Position numbers and translations under genes: made by a program. This document shows positions 52,855 through 62,275 of a stretch of 64,000 nucleotides of DNA, one piece after another. The notes beneath the pieces were generated by a model. The model worked only from the letters and a program-made list of their open reading frames with translations, did no database searches and was not told where the DNA came from. Each line of letters starts with the position of its first letter. Positions within the stretch are counted from its first letter, which is position 1. The stretch comes from Flavobacterium sp. (GTDB taxonomy: Bacteria; Bacteroidota; Bacteroidia; Flavobacteriales; Flavobacteriaceae), in contig NZ_JAPZSP010000026.1 in assembly GCF_027531705.1 (NCBI RefSeq), forward strand, positions 22,719-86,718. Reading direction: 5' to 3'.

Positions 52855-54207
52855 ATGAAAAAATTATTACTTTGTTTTTCTTTATTATTTACTGTTTTTG
52901 CTTTAGAAGCACAACAAACTTATTGGGAAGAATACTCTACTGGATTTGTTAATACATCAACGACATTTAGACAAGCTAGTTATGTAGATGCAAATACTAT
53001 TTGGGCTTGTGGAGGTGCTGGTGATGGTAGTGGTGATCAGTACCAGCTTTGGGCTAGGTCTCTTGATGGTGGATTGACATGGACTAATGGTTCAATAAAT
53101 CTTGGTAATACAAATATTGCAATTGGTTCTATATTTGGTATGACCGCTACTAAAGCTTACATTGCTGGATTTCCTAATGCTGCTGGTGTAACTGGTGGTA
53201 TTTGGGTAACAGAAGACGCTGGTGTAACTTGGACAAGACAAAATACTGCTTCTTTTAATACTGGAACTGATTCATTTACTAACTGGGTTCATTTTTTTGA
53301 TGCAAACAATGGTGTTTGTATGGGAGATCCAGCAAGTGGATATTTTGAGATTTATACTACAACTAATGCTGGTGTGAACTGGACAAGAGTTCCATCTGCA
53401 AATATGCCAGCTCCATTATCTGGAGAGTATGGTTATACTTTCGGATTTGAGGCTTTTGAAAATACAATTTGGTGTAACACTAACAAAGGTAGATTGTTGA
53501 AATCTACAAATCAAGGTTTAACTTGGACAGTTTCTCAAACTCCTAGTGCTGATTTTGGTACTGGTGACAGTTATTCATTCAGAAACGCTAATGAAGGTGT
53601 TTTGATTTTGAATGCTGACTGGACACAACATAGAACTCTTGACGGAGGTGCAACTTGGACAGCAGAGACTCCAGAAGGATTAAATAGAAATTTTGATATT
53701 TCTTTTGTTCCTGGATGTGATAACGTTGTTATAAACACTGGTGAAGATGTATTAGATGGATTTAGAGGTTCTTCTTATTCTACTGACGGTGGTTTAACTT
53801 GGGTTAGTATTAATGATACTGATGTTGAAGCTGTTGATGGTGGAGGTGTTTTAGAATTTTTCGATGGCACTCATGGTTTAGCATCAGGTTTTACTGCTAC
53901 ATCAGTTTCAGGTGGAGTTTGGATTTGGATTAACAATGCATGTGAACTTTTAGCTAACGAAACTTTCTCTAACGACAAAGCTTTCACTGCTTCTCCAAAC
54001 CCAACTTCAGGTTTAGTAACAATTGCTGGAAAAGGAATTTCTAATGTTGTTATCACTGACGTTTTAGGAAAACAAGTTGCTAATACTAACTTCACTTCTG
54101 TAGAAAGCGCTACAATTGATATGTCTTCATTCAATACAGGTGTTTACTTAGTTAAAGTTACAAATGCTAACGGTAATGCTTCAACTATTAAAGTTGTAAG
54201 ACAATAA
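52855..54207 (+). CDS. T9SS-secreted BNR/YCF48-like beta-propeller protein
   Basis: This 450-residue protein has a signal peptide (about 1-19), repeated Asp-box motifs (RSLDGGLTWTNG, VTEDAGVTWTRQ, KSTNQGLTWTVS, RTLDGGATWTAE, YSTDGGLTWVSI) forming a propeller, and a C-terminal sorting domain (FTASPNPTSGLVTIAG, then FNTGVYLVKVTNANG). It is therefore exported through the type IX system and attached or released at the surface. No enzyme motif is present. A strong terminator follows. Confidence 0.88.
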   Translation: MKKLLLCFSLLFTVFALEAQQTYWEEYSTGFVNTSTTFRQASYVDANTIWACGGAGDGSGDQYQLWARSLDGGLTWTNGSINLGNTNIAIGSIFGMTATKAYIAGFPNAAGVTGGIWVTEDAGVTWTRQNTASFNTGTDSFTNWVHFFDANNGVCMGDPASGYFEIYTTTNAGVNWTRVPSANMPAPLSGEYGYTFGFEAFENTIWCNTNKGRLLKSTNQGLTWTVSQTPSADFGTGDSYSFRNANEGVLILNADWTQHRTLDGGATWTAETPEGLNRNFDISFVPGCDNVVINTGEDVLDGFRGSSYSTDGGLTWVSINDTDVEAVDGGGVLEFFDGTHGLASGFTATSVSGGVWIWINNACELLANETFSNDKAFTASPNPTSGLVTIAGKGISNVVITDVLGKQVANTNFTSVESATIDMSSFNTGVYLVKVTNANGNASTIKVVRQ

Positions 54208-54231
54208 TATAAAGTATTTAAATTATTATAT

Positions 54232-54262
54232 AAAACCATCCCAATTTTGGGATGGTTTTTTT
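54232..54262 (+). terminator. rho-independent terminator
   Basis: AAAACCATCCCAA pairs with TTGGGATGGTTTT and runs into a T-tract. It ends the BNR gene transcript. Confidence 0.9.
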
Positions 54263-54265
54263 ATT

Positions 54266-54303
54266 CCCCTCCTATGGAGAGGTGCCCGAAGGGCGGGGTG
54301 GTT
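54266..54303. repeat. GC-rich intergenic repeat-like element
   Basis: The sequence CCCCTCCTATGGAGAGGTGC followed by CCGAAGGGCGGGGTGG is strikingly GC-rich among AT-rich neighbours. Inner stem GCCC-GAA-GGGC and outer CCCC/GGGG can form nested hairpins. I recall closely similar sequences scattered in many Bacteroidota genomes, with no known function. Confidence 0.55.
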
Positions 54304-54409
54304 TTTTATATAAGTGACTCGTGTATATTCTTTAAAATAATCATAACTTTTCCTTACAAGCTATACATATTTCAAACAATTGGTTATTTTTGTCTTTTAA
54401 AATAACTAT

Positions 54410-56350
54410 ATGAGAATTTTATTTTTGGCATTACTTCTATTATCTTCTTTTTTGGGATTTTCTCAAGAGCCTAAAGCGGATAAACCTAAAAAAAGTTTAC
54501 TGCAAACCGAAGAAGAAAAAGCCAAAGAACTTACCAAAAAAGCACCAATTACATCCTACAGAATTATCACTATTGAAAAAGATACAACCTACGTTGACAC
54601 TTCTTTGACAATAAAAGATGAATATGAATACAATTACCTTCGCAAAGATATTTTCGGATTAGTACCTTTTGCTAACGAAGGTCATACATATACAACTTTA
54701 GATTTTGGTTTGAATAAATCTTCTGCATTACCTGAATTCGGTTTCAAAGCCAAGCATTTCAATTTTCAAGATAAGAATCAAATAAATTACTATTCTGTTG
54801 CTACCCCATTAACCGAGTTGTATTTTAAAACTGTAATGGAACAAGGTCAAAGTGTTGATGCTTTAATTGCAGTGAATACCTCAGAAAGATTTAATATTTC
54901 ATTATCTTTCAAAGGACTTCGTTCTAAAGGAAAATATATAAATCAATTAACAAGTAACGGAAATTTCAGATTAACATCGAGTTACAACACTTTAAATAAA
55001 AGATATTTCGCCAAATTTCATTTTACCGGCCAAGATTTATTAGCTGGAGAAAACGGTGGTGTTATTGATATTGAAAATTTTGAAAGTAAAGAGAGTGACT
55101 TTAGAGATAGACTACGTTTAAGTGTTTATCTTTCCGATGCTTCCTCATTTCTAAAAGGGAAAAGAATGTTTTTAGACCATTATTTCAGAATAAATTCAAA
55201 CGATAGTCAAAACAATTTATACCTTACTCATCAAGCTACACTTGAAAATAAATTTTATGAATACAATCAAGCAACAGTCCTGACAACTTTTGGTCAAGAA
55301 AAATTCTCCAGATTTGGACAATCCTATAATCCTGCAATTAATGATCAAACCAAATATAAAGCCGGTTATAATAAACTAGGTATTCAATACGAAAACAAAA
55401 CACTTGGTAAATTAAATTTCTTTGTCGACGATTTAAATTACAATTACAATTACGGAAAAGTGATTATAACTTCCACTGGTGCCATTCCTAGTCGAATCAA
55501 ACAAAATCTAACTTCTATTGGTGGACAATATGATTACAATAAAGATAAAATAAAAGGAAATATTCTAGTTTCAAAATCAATTTCAACCCAAACTTTTTCA
55601 ACTATCGAAGCCAACTTGAAATATGAAATAAACCCAAAAAATCAAGTGTCATTCGAATATCAAAATCTGAGTAAACTGCCTGACAATAACTATATTTTGC
55701 ATCAAAGTAGTTATGCAACATACAATTGGTTCAATAATTTCAAAAATGAAAAAATAAATTCAGCAACAATCAACACAAAAACGCAATGGATTGATGCTCA
55801 AGTTCAATTATCTAGCCTAAAAGACTACTTGTACTTCAAAGATAATTCGCTTTACGATTCTATCCAATCTGTAGCACCAGCTCAATATGATAAAACCATA
55901 AATTACATTTCATTCAAAGCCAATAAAGAAATAAAATACTGGAAACTAGCGCTAGACAACACCATTTTATATCAAAAAACGACACAAGACGACCCAATTT
56001 TGAATGTTCCTGAAATAGTAACAAGAAACACGCTTTATTTTTCCAATTATTTCTACAAAAAAGCTCTTTATCTTCAAGCTGGTGTAACGTTTAATTATTT
56101 TACAAGCTACTATGCAAACGCTTATAATCCAGTTTTGTCTGAGTTTTTTGTACAGAATTCTAAGAAAATTGGAGATTTTTCAAACTTCGATTTTTTCATC
56201 AACGGGAGAATTCGCCAAACCAGAATTTTTGTAAAAGCAGAACATTTCAACTCTGCATTTGCCTCCAAAAACAACTTTTATGCTGCTCCAGATTATCCCT
56301 ATAGAGATTTCATAGTCCGTTTCGGATTGGTTTGGAATTTCTTCCAGTAA
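54410..56350 (+). CDS. putative porin-family outer-membrane protein
   Basis: This 646-residue protein has a signal peptide (MRILFLALLLLSSFLGFSQ), a Lys/Glu-rich linker, the segment DIFGLVPFANEGHTYTTLDF, and then amphipathic strands to a C terminus ending RFGLVWNFFQ. It matches the putative-porin family common in Bacteroidota. The ATG at 54410 is preceded by a TATTTTTG -7-like box (54385-54392). It stands alone between intergenic repeats. Confidence 0.78.
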   Translation: MRILFLALLLLSSFLGFSQEPKADKPKKSLLQTEEEKAKELTKKAPITSYRIITIEKDTTYVDTSLTIKDEYEYNYLRKDIFGLVPFANEGHTYTTLDFGLNKSSALPEFGFKAKHFNFQDKNQINYYSVATPLTELYFKTVMEQGQSVDALIAVNTSERFNISLSFKGLRSKGKYINQLTSNGNFRLTSSYNTLNKRYFAKFHFTGQDLLAGENGGVIDIENFESKESDFRDRLRLSVYLSDASSFLKGKRMFLDHYFRINSNDSQNNLYLTHQATLENKFYEYNQATVLTTFGQEKFSRFGQSYNPAINDQTKYKAGYNKLGIQYENKTLGKLNFFVDDLNYNYNYGKVIITSTGAIPSRIKQNLTSIGGQYDYNKDKIKGNILVSKSISTQTFSTIEANLKYEINPKNQVSFEYQNLSKLPDNNYILHQSSYATYNWFNNFKNEKINSATINTKTQWIDAQVQLSSLKDYLYFKDNSLYDSIQSVAPAQYDKTINYISFKANKEIKYWKLALDNTILYQKTTQDDPILNVPEIVTRNTLYFSNYFYKKALYLQAGVTFNYFTSYYANAYNPVLSEFFVQNSKKIGDFSNFDFFINGRIRQTRIFVKAEHFNSAFASKNNFYAAPDYPYRDFIVRFGLVWNFFQ

Positions 56351-56382
56351 TCATTTTAAGAAACCAATCGCTTGCGAATTTT

Positions 56383-56470
56383 AGTAAACCATTTTCCTGC
56401 TGTACGTTCCAATCTGTTATTGCGAACAGCGCAATAACAGGATTTCCACTGCCATCAGGGTTAGTTAACC
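56383..56470 (-). ncRNA. structured intergenic element, copy 3 (possible Flavo-1-type RNA)
   Basis: On the minus strand the core reads TAACCCTGATGGCAGTGGAA, then a perfect hairpin CTGTTATTGCG-CTGTT-CGCAATAACAG, then AACGTACAGCAGGAAAATGG. Its hairpin sequence differs from that of copy 1 but keeps perfect pairing. Downstream lies AATTCGCAAGCGATT, a second small hairpin. Confidence 0.52.
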
Positions 56471-56494
56471 AACCATTTTCTATAAAGTCAAGGT

Positions 56495-56526
56495 TTTGTA
56501 AAACTATTATTTAATCAATATCTTTG
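56495..56526 (+). promoter_or_regulatory. promoter with TTTG-N20-TATCTTTG
   Basis: TTTG (56495-56498) and a perfect TAnnTTTG box (56519-56526) are 20 bases apart. The start would be near 56531, about 40 bases before the ATG of the CBS-type gene. Confidence 0.7.
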
Positions 56527-56569
56527 CAATCTAAATTTATTAAATCGTTAATCATTAATCATAAATTTT

Positions 56570-57931
56570 ATGAATTATTCAGAAAATATATTAGGAACAA
56601 TCGGTAATACACCATTAGTAAAACTTAACAAAGTGGTTGCTGGTGTTGACGCTCTTGTTCTAGCTAAAGTAGAAACCTTTAATCCAGGAAATTCTGTAAA
56701 AGACAGAATGGCCATAAAAATGATCGAAGATGCAGAAGCAGACGGTCGTCTAAAACCAGGCGGAACTATTATTGAAGGAACTTCTGGAAATACAGGTATG
56801 GGTTTAGCACTTGGAGCAATCGTAAAAGGTTACAAGTGTATTTTTGTAATTACCGATAAACAATCCAAAGAAAAAATGGATATTCTACGTGCTGTTGGTG
56901 CAAAAGTTGTCGTATGTCCAACCGATGTCGAACCAACTGATCCGCGTTCTTACTATTCTGTTTCTAAACGTCTTGGTGAAGAAACACCAAACTCTTGGTA
57001 CGTAAATCAATACGACAATCCAAGTAATGCAATTGCACATTATGAGCAAACTGGTCCAGAAATTTGGGAACAAACCAATGGAAAAATCACGCATTTCGTC
57101 GTTGGAGTTGGAACTGGCGGAACAATTTCTGGTGTTGCAAAATATTTGAAAGAAAAAAATCCAAACATTAAAATTTGGGGAATTGATACATACGGTTCTG
57201 TTTTCAAAAAATACCATGAAACTGGAATCTTTGATGAAAATGAAATTTATTCATATATAACAGAAGGAATTGGAGAAGACATTTTACCTCTAAATGTTGA
57301 TTTTAGTTTAATCGATGGATTTACAAAAGTAACCGATAAAGATGCTGCTGTTTACACAAGAAGAATCGCTCTCGAAGAAGGTATTTTTGTTGGTAATTCT
57401 GCTGGTTCTGCTGTAAAAGGTTTGTTGCAATTAAAAGAGCATTTCACCAAAGATGATGTTGTAGTAGTATTGTTCCACGATTCAGGAAGTCGTTATGTCG
57501 GAAAAATGTTCAACGACGATTGGATGCGAGAAAGAGGTTTCTTAGATGAAGAAATCACTAAAGCTGAAGATGTTATAAAAGATCATATCGAAAAACCATT
57601 GGTTATTGTTCGTACCGAAGAACTTGTTTCTCACGCAATCGAAAGAATGCGTAAGTACAAAATTTCTCAAATTCCAGTAATAGATATAACTGGTTTTGTT
57701 GGCTCAGTTGACGAATCTGATTTATTCCAAAGTTATGTTTCTGATAAAAATGTAGCTGATAAACCAATAAGAGAAGTTATGGGAAAACCTTATCCAATTG
57801 TAAAACTAGGAACTGCAATAGAAGAAGTTTCAAAGCTTTTCACCAAAGAAAATCAAGCTGTTTTAGTCGATTTAGGAAACGGAAAACACCACATTATTAC
57901 TAAATATGATATTATCGGTTCAATAAAATAA
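56570..57931 (+). CDS. cystathionine beta-synthase-type PLP enzyme with CBS pair
   Basis: This 453-residue protein has a fold-type II PLP core with NPGNSVKDRMAIKMIEDAE (PLP Lys), EGTSGNTGMGLAL, GVGTGGTISGVAKYLKE and GNSAGSAVKG. Two CBS domains follow in the last 120 residues, beginning about HIEKPLVIVRTEELVSHAI. The layout is that of cystathionine beta-synthase, but it could act as a cysteine synthase. It has no N-terminal haem domain. A terminator follows. Confidence 0.88.
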   Translation: MNYSENILGTIGNTPLVKLNKVVAGVDALVLAKVETFNPGNSVKDRMAIKMIEDAEADGRLKPGGTIIEGTSGNTGMGLALGAIVKGYKCIFVITDKQSKEKMDILRAVGAKVVVCPTDVEPTDPRSYYSVSKRLGEETPNSWYVNQYDNPSNAIAHYEQTGPEIWEQTNGKITHFVVGVGTGGTISGVAKYLKEKNPNIKIWGIDTYGSVFKKYHETGIFDENEIYSYITEGIGEDILPLNVDFSLIDGFTKVTDKDAAVYTRRIALEEGIFVGNSAGSAVKGLLQLKEHFTKDDVVVVLFHDSGSRYVGKMFNDDWMRERGFLDEEITKAEDVIKDHIEKPLVIVRTEELVSHAIERMRKYKISQIPVIDITGFVGSVDESDLFQSYVSDKNVADKPIREVMGKPYPIVKLGTAIEEVSKLFTKENQAVLVDLGNGKHHIITKYDIIGSIK

Positions 57932-57940
57932 ATCCTTCAT

Positions 57941-57971
57941 TTTGTCTTTCTGAGGCACGAAGAATCTCATT
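57941..57971 (+). repeat. fragment of a common Bacteroidota intergenic repeat
   Basis: TTTGTCTTTCTGAGGCACGA followed by AGAATCTC recalls the TCTGAGGAACGAAGAATCTC sequences found many times in Bacteroidota genomes (memory). Only one short copy is seen here, adjacent to a terminator. Confidence 0.45.
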
Positions 57972-58007
57972 AAAACCTGCAAGCATTCAAATTCTTGCAG
58001 GTTTTTT
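57972..58007 (+). terminator. rho-independent terminator
   Basis: AAAACCTGCAAG pairs with CTTGCAGGTTTT around 10 bases, followed by T6. Its T-tract contributes the -33 TTTG of the next promoter. Confidence 0.9.
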
Positions 58008-58036
58008 GTTTTCAAACTTTTTTAATTTTACATTTG
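58005..58036 (+). promoter_or_regulatory. promoter overlapping a terminator (TTTG-N20-TACATTTG)
   Basis: TTTG (58005-58008) is the end of the terminator T-tract; a perfect TACATTTG box is at 58029-58036. The exonuclease ATG is at 58059, about 20 bases after the expected start. Confidence 0.68.
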
Positions 58037-58058
58037 GAAAAACTTCAATTGTACTAAT

Positions 58059-58547
58059 ATGACTTTCACAGCAATCGATTTTGAAACCGCAACAGGCTAC
58101 CCCGAAAGTGCTTGCGCAGTTGGAATTGTAACTGTCAATGATGGAATTATTACCGATGAATATTACACAATAATACAACCACCAAACAACGAGTATTGGT
58201 ACAGAAACATTATGGTTCATGGGATAAAGCCTATTGAAACTCTAAACAAACCAATGTTTGACGATTTGTTTCCCGAAATCAGAAAACGATTATTCGGACG
58301 CAAAATTGTAGCACATAACGAACGTTTTGATCGTAATGTTTTGCAAAAAACAATGAAGTATTACGGATTGTACTACGATGAATTAGAAATTCCTGCAATT
58401 TGGGAATGCACTTGTAAAATTTACCGAGCCAAAGGCTACAAACCTGCTAATCTAAGGCATTGTAGCGATTTGAATAACATAGAATTAGTGCATCATGAAG
58501 CTTTATCTGATGCAAGAGCTTGTGCTAAATTGTATTTGTTAAAATAA
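58059..58547 (+). CDS. DnaQ-like 3'-5' exonuclease
   Basis: This 162-residue protein has ExoI AIDFETATG (Asp7, Glu9), ExoII HNERFDRNVL and ExoIII HHEALSDARACAKL, the DEDDh set. The length fits a stand-alone epsilon-like or proofreading-type exonuclease. It has its own promoter, and a separate gene of unknown function follows 60 bp downstream. Confidence 0.88.
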   Translation: MTFTAIDFETATGYPESACAVGIVTVNDGIITDEYYTIIQPPNNEYWYRNIMVHGIKPIETLNKPMFDDLFPEIRKRLFGRKIVAHNERFDRNVLQKTMKYYGLYYDELEIPAIWECTCKIYRAKGYKPANLRHCSDLNNIELVHHEALSDARACAKLYLLK

Positions 58548-58607
58548 ATTCACTATTTTCGTTTTTAATCTATCTGTCTCTCATCTCTTCATCTATTATC
58601 TAAAAAA

Positions 58608-59879
58608 ATGAAAGAAGATTTTCTACATTATATCTGGAAATACAAGAAATTTGCTATTTCTGACCTAAAATCCGTTTCGGGTGAAGTAATTTCTATTGTC
58701 AATTGTGGACAATATACGCAACTTGCTGGACCCGATTTTTTCAATGCTCAAGTTGTTATTGGAAATCAAAAATGGGCGGGAAATGTTGAAATTCATATAA
58801 AATCTTCCGATTGGTATGTGCATCATCACGAAAAAGATGAAGCTTATGATAATATAATTCTACATGTAGTTTGGGAACACGATACCGATGTCTTCAATAA
58901 AAATAACCATCCAATTCCTGTTTTGGAACTTAAAGAATATGTTTCAAAAGATATTTATGAAAATTATCAATCATTAGTAACTCCAAAGTCATGGATTTAC
59001 TGCGAAAAACAAATAGCAACTATTGATGAATTTTTAATTTCAAATTGGCAAGAGCGTTTGTTTTTTGAACGTTTAGAAAGAAAATCAAAAGCAATTTACG
59101 ATTTAGTTGAAACAACTAACCAAGATTGGGAAGCAGTTTTGTTTGCACTTTTAGCCAAAAATTTTGGACTCAATACCAATGGCGAAATTTTCTTCAAGTT
59201 AGCAACCAGCATACCTTTTGCAGTAATAAGAAAAGAAAGTTTTGAAGTTGAAAATGTCGAAGCTATGCTTTTTGGAGCATCAGGATTATTAGATATTGAT
59301 AAAGAAGATAATTATTTTAAAGATTTAAAATTTAGGTTTTACTATCTTTTGCACAAATATCAATTTGAGAAAAAGCAAATCGAACCCGTTCAGTTTTTCA
59401 AACATAGACCCGATAATTTTCCGACTATTCGATTATCGCAATTGGCTAATGTATATCATTTGCATCAAAATTTATTTTCTAAAATTATAAGCGTAACAAC
59501 TGTTTCAGAAGTTTACACCTTATTTACTGTTTCGGTTTCAGAGTATTGGCAATCGCACTATCAGTTTGATAAAGAAAGTCCAAAGAAAAAGAAACCACTT
59601 TCTAAATCGTTTATTGGCTTATTGATTATCAATACAATAATTCCAATTCAGTTTGCTTATGCTAAAAGTCAAGGCAAAGAAATTTCAGAAAATTTAATCG
59701 AACTTTTGCGTGAAGTTGCACCCGAAAGTAACAGTATTATTGAAAAATTTGCATCTTTCGGAATCAAATCAAAAAATGCTTTCGAAACACAAAGTTTGTT
59801 ACAACTTAAGAACGAATATTGTAATCATTCAAAATGTTTAGATTGTGCCATTGGAATTGAATTACTTAAGAATAATTAA
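58608..59879 (+). CDS. DUF2851 family protein
   Basis: This 423-residue protein starts MKEDFLHYIWKYKKF and has the DUF2851 segments GPDFFNAQVVIGNQKWAGNV, IHIKSSDWYVHHHEKDEAYD and a late HRPDNFPTIRLSQLA. A C-terminal Cys cluster CNHSKCLDC may bind zinc or iron-sulphur. The fold is unknown to me; the His/Asp pattern in the N-terminal part suggests a nuclease-like active site but this is speculative. The short PspC gene follows. Confidence 0.78.
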   Translation: MKEDFLHYIWKYKKFAISDLKSVSGEVISIVNCGQYTQLAGPDFFNAQVVIGNQKWAGNVEIHIKSSDWYVHHHEKDEAYDNIILHVVWEHDTDVFNKNNHPIPVLELKEYVSKDIYENYQSLVTPKSWIYCEKQIATIDEFLISNWQERLFFERLERKSKAIYDLVETTNQDWEAVLFALLAKNFGLNTNGEIFFKLATSIPFAVIRKESFEVENVEAMLFGASGLLDIDKEDNYFKDLKFRFYYLLHKYQFEKKQIEPVQFFKHRPDNFPTIRLSQLANVYHLHQNLFSKIISVTTVSEVYTLFTVSVSEYWQSHYQFDKESPKKKKPLSKSFIGLLIINTIIPIQFAYAKSQGKEISENLIELLREVAPESNSIIEKFASFGIKSKNAFETQSLLQLKNEYCNHSKCLDCAIGIELLKNN

Positions 59880-59915
59880 ACTATTTTTTGTTAATTTGTA
59901 TAAATATAAATCGCT

Positions 59916-60143
59916 ATGTCGTTTGTCATTCAACTAAAATATTTCTTCGAAAAACATGGTTTTCATGTTTCCTCTCGGCTTGCTGATAAATTAGGAATGC
60001 GAGCGAATAACGTGCGAATGTTTTTTATTTATATTTCGTTTGTAACTGCTGGTTTATGGTTTGGTGTATACTTGACATTAGCTTTTTGGATGCGACTAAA
60101 AGATTTAATCCGTGCCAAGAGAACTTCAGTTTTTGATTTATAA
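59916..60143 (+). CDS. PspC-domain small membrane protein
   Basis: This 75-residue protein has a PspC domain: a short N-terminal amphipathic part, LADKLGMRANNVRMFFIYIS and a membrane helix near 38-58. PspC in enterobacteria senses envelope stress with PspA/B; no such partners adjoin. It lies between DUF2851 and a helix-hairpin-helix gene (9 bp before it). Confidence 0.78.
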   Translation: MSFVIQLKYFFEKHGFHVSSRLADKLGMRANNVRMFFIYISFVTAGLWFGVYLTLAFWMRLKDLIRAKRTSVFDL

Positions 60144-60152
60144 CTTATTAGT

Positions 60153-61043
60153 ATGGATTATAAAGCAACCATAAAATCGTATTTCAATTTTACAAAATCT
60201 CAGCGATTGGGATTAGTTTTGCTATTGACTTTGATTGTTGTTTTTCAAATAGCTTTTTACTTTATTGATTTTTCTCAACCAGAAAAAAATGCTTCCGAAA
60301 AGCAACAATGGTTGGCATTACAATCAGAAATTGATTCTTTAAAACAAAATGTTCCAACTTCTTCCTATAAAATCTATCCATTCAACCCCAATTTTATAAC
60401 GGATTTTAAAGGGTATAAATTAGGAATGACAGTTGAACAAATTGATAGATTATTGGCTTTTAGAAAACAAGGAAAATTTGCCAATTCACCTAAAGAATTT
60501 CAACAAGTTACTGGGATTTCAGATTCTTTGCTAAATGCAATTTCGCCTTATTTTAAGTTTCCTGATTGGGTGAACAAGAAGAATTCTGGAGCAAAAAGTA
60601 ATTGGGTTGATTACTCCAAAACTAATTATTACAAGAAAGAAAAGGTTGTGATTTTAGACATCAATTCGGCAACGAAAGAAGATTTGATGAAAGTTTACGG
60701 TATAGGTGATGGACTTTCTGAGCGAATTTTGAAACAAAAAGAAGTTTTTGGCGAATTCGTTTCGATGGAACAAATGAGTGATGTCTGGGGACTTTCGCCA
60801 GAAGTTATAGAAAAATTGAATCAAAGTTTTAAAATCATCAATAATCCTAAAATCAAGAAAGTAAATATTAACAACGCTTCAATCAAAGAATTAGGTCAAT
60901 TTCCTTATTTTCGATACCCAATTTCAAAAAATATTGTCACGTACAGAAGTATGAATGGCGATATCAAAATTGAGGATTTAACAAAAATAAAAGATTTTCC
61001 TGTTGATAAAATAAAAATAATTGCCTTATATTTGGAATTCTAA
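60153..61043 (+). CDS. membrane-anchored helix-hairpin-helix (ComEA-like) protein
   Basis: This 296-residue protein has a single membrane helix (about 18-38) then at least three HhH-type modules: LGMTVEQIDRLLAFRKQGKF, LDINSATKEDLMKVYGIGDG and VNINNASIKELGQFPYFR. Such proteins bind DNA non-specifically; ComEA-like members are used in DNA uptake, but that is not established here. It is likely in an operon with the PspC gene and possibly the next gene. Confidence 0.75.
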   Translation: MDYKATIKSYFNFTKSQRLGLVLLLTLIVVFQIAFYFIDFSQPEKNASEKQQWLALQSEIDSLKQNVPTSSYKIYPFNPNFITDFKGYKLGMTVEQIDRLLAFRKQGKFANSPKEFQQVTGISDSLLNAISPYFKFPDWVNKKNSGAKSNWVDYSKTNYYKKEKVVILDINSATKEDLMKVYGIGDGLSERILKQKEVFGEFVSMEQMSDVWGLSPEVIEKLNQSFKIINNPKIKKVNINNASIKELGQFPYFRYPISKNIVTYRSMNGDIKIEDLTKIKDFPVDKIKIIALYLEF

Positions 61044-61070
61044 AAAAAGGACATAAAAATAAGCGATTAT

Positions 61071-62240
61071 ATGAATTCAATATACTTTACAGAAGAGCAC
61101 GAATTATTTAGAAAGAGTTTACAAGATTTTTTGCAAAAAGAAGTAGTGCCTCACATTGAAAAATGGGAAAAAACGGGTACGATTGAGCGATTCATATGGA
61201 AAAAATTCGGAGAAATGGGCTTTTTCGGAATCAATTATCCTGAAGCTTATGGTGGATTGAATCTGGATTTATTTTATACAGTTGTATTTTTAGAAGAACT
61301 CCAAAAAATAAAATCATCTGGTTTTGCAGCAGCGATGTGGGCACATGCTTACTTAGCAATGACACATTTAAATGCAGAAGGTGATGAACGAATCAAGAAT
61401 GATTATTTGTCACCGAGTATTTCTGGCGATAAAATAGGAGCTTTATGCATTACCGAACCTTTTGGAGGAAGTGATGTTGCTGGAATGAAAACAACCGCTG
61501 TAAAAAATGGAAATAAGTATGTAATAAATGGTTCAAAAACTTTTATTACAAATGGAGTTTACGCCGATTATTATGTTGTAGCAGCAAAGACCAATCCTGA
61601 ACTTGGAAACAAAGGAATAAGTATTTTCTTGATGGATACAAATTTAACAGGTGTTTCAGCTACAAAACTTGATAAGCTGGGTTGGAGAGCATCTGATACT
61701 GCCGAAATCGCATTTGATAATGTTGAAATTCCAGAAGAAAATTTGATGGGCGAGGAAGGAAAAGGTTTTCCTTATATTATGCAACATTTTGCTTTAGAGC
61801 GTTTAATAATGGCTATAAATGCTCATGCAAGAGCCGAATATGCTATTGAATATACTACAGATTATATGTCGCAACGCGAAGCATTTGGTAGAACTATTGA
61901 CAAGTTTCAAGCATTAAGACATACTTTGGTAGATCATGCAACCGATGTGGAACATTGCAAAATATTTAATTACGCTGCAGTTGCTAGACTAAATAAAGGT
62001 GAATATGTAGTGAAAGAAGCTACAATGGCCAAACTAAAATCTACAAAAGTGGCAGATGAAACTATTTATAGTTGTTTGCAAATGCTAGGCGGATATGGTT
62101 ATATGGAAGAATATCCATTAGCACGATTACTAAGAGATAGCCGTCTCGGACCTATTGGCGGCGGAACTTCTGAGATTTTAAGAGAAATTTTATCAAAAAT
62201 GATTATTGATAAGCAGAATTATCAGCCTGCTGTGAAGTAG
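61071..62240 (+). CDS. acyl-CoA dehydrogenase
   Basis: This 389-residue flavoenzyme starts MNSIYFTEEHELFRKSL. It has the FAD and substrate signatures ALCITEPFGGSDVAGMKT and YMEEYPLARLLRDSRLGPIGGGTSEILREI. It dehydrogenates acyl-CoA in fatty-acid breakdown; chain length cannot be judged. It follows the HhH gene by 28 bp in the same direction and precedes rpsU. Confidence 0.9.
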   Translation: MNSIYFTEEHELFRKSLQDFLQKEVVPHIEKWEKTGTIERFIWKKFGEMGFFGINYPEAYGGLNLDLFYTVVFLEELQKIKSSGFAAAMWAHAYLAMTHLNAEGDERIKNDYLSPSISGDKIGALCITEPFGGSDVAGMKTTAVKNGNKYVINGSKTFITNGVYADYYVVAAKTNPELGNKGISIFLMDTNLTGVSATKLDKLGWRASDTAEIAFDNVEIPEENLMGEEGKGFPYIMQHFALERLIMAINAHARAEYAIEYTTDYMSQREAFGRTIDKFQALRHTLVDHATDVEHCKIFNYAAVARLNKGEYVVKEATMAKLKSTKVADETIYSCLQMLGGYGYMEEYPLARLLRDSRLGPIGGGTSEILREILSKMIIDKQNYQPAVK

Positions 62241-62275
62241 TTTGAAATTAATTTTTTTAATCCAAAATTAATCCA

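Noticed and set aside
56885..57217. 110-residue minus-strand frame inside the CBS-type gene
   Set aside because: It is a shadow of a well-conserved PLP enzyme and lacks any recognisable domain.
57941..57971. Full mobile element at the TCTGAGGCACGAAGAATCTC sequence
   Set aside because: Only about 30 bases match from memory; there are no ends, target duplications or genes.
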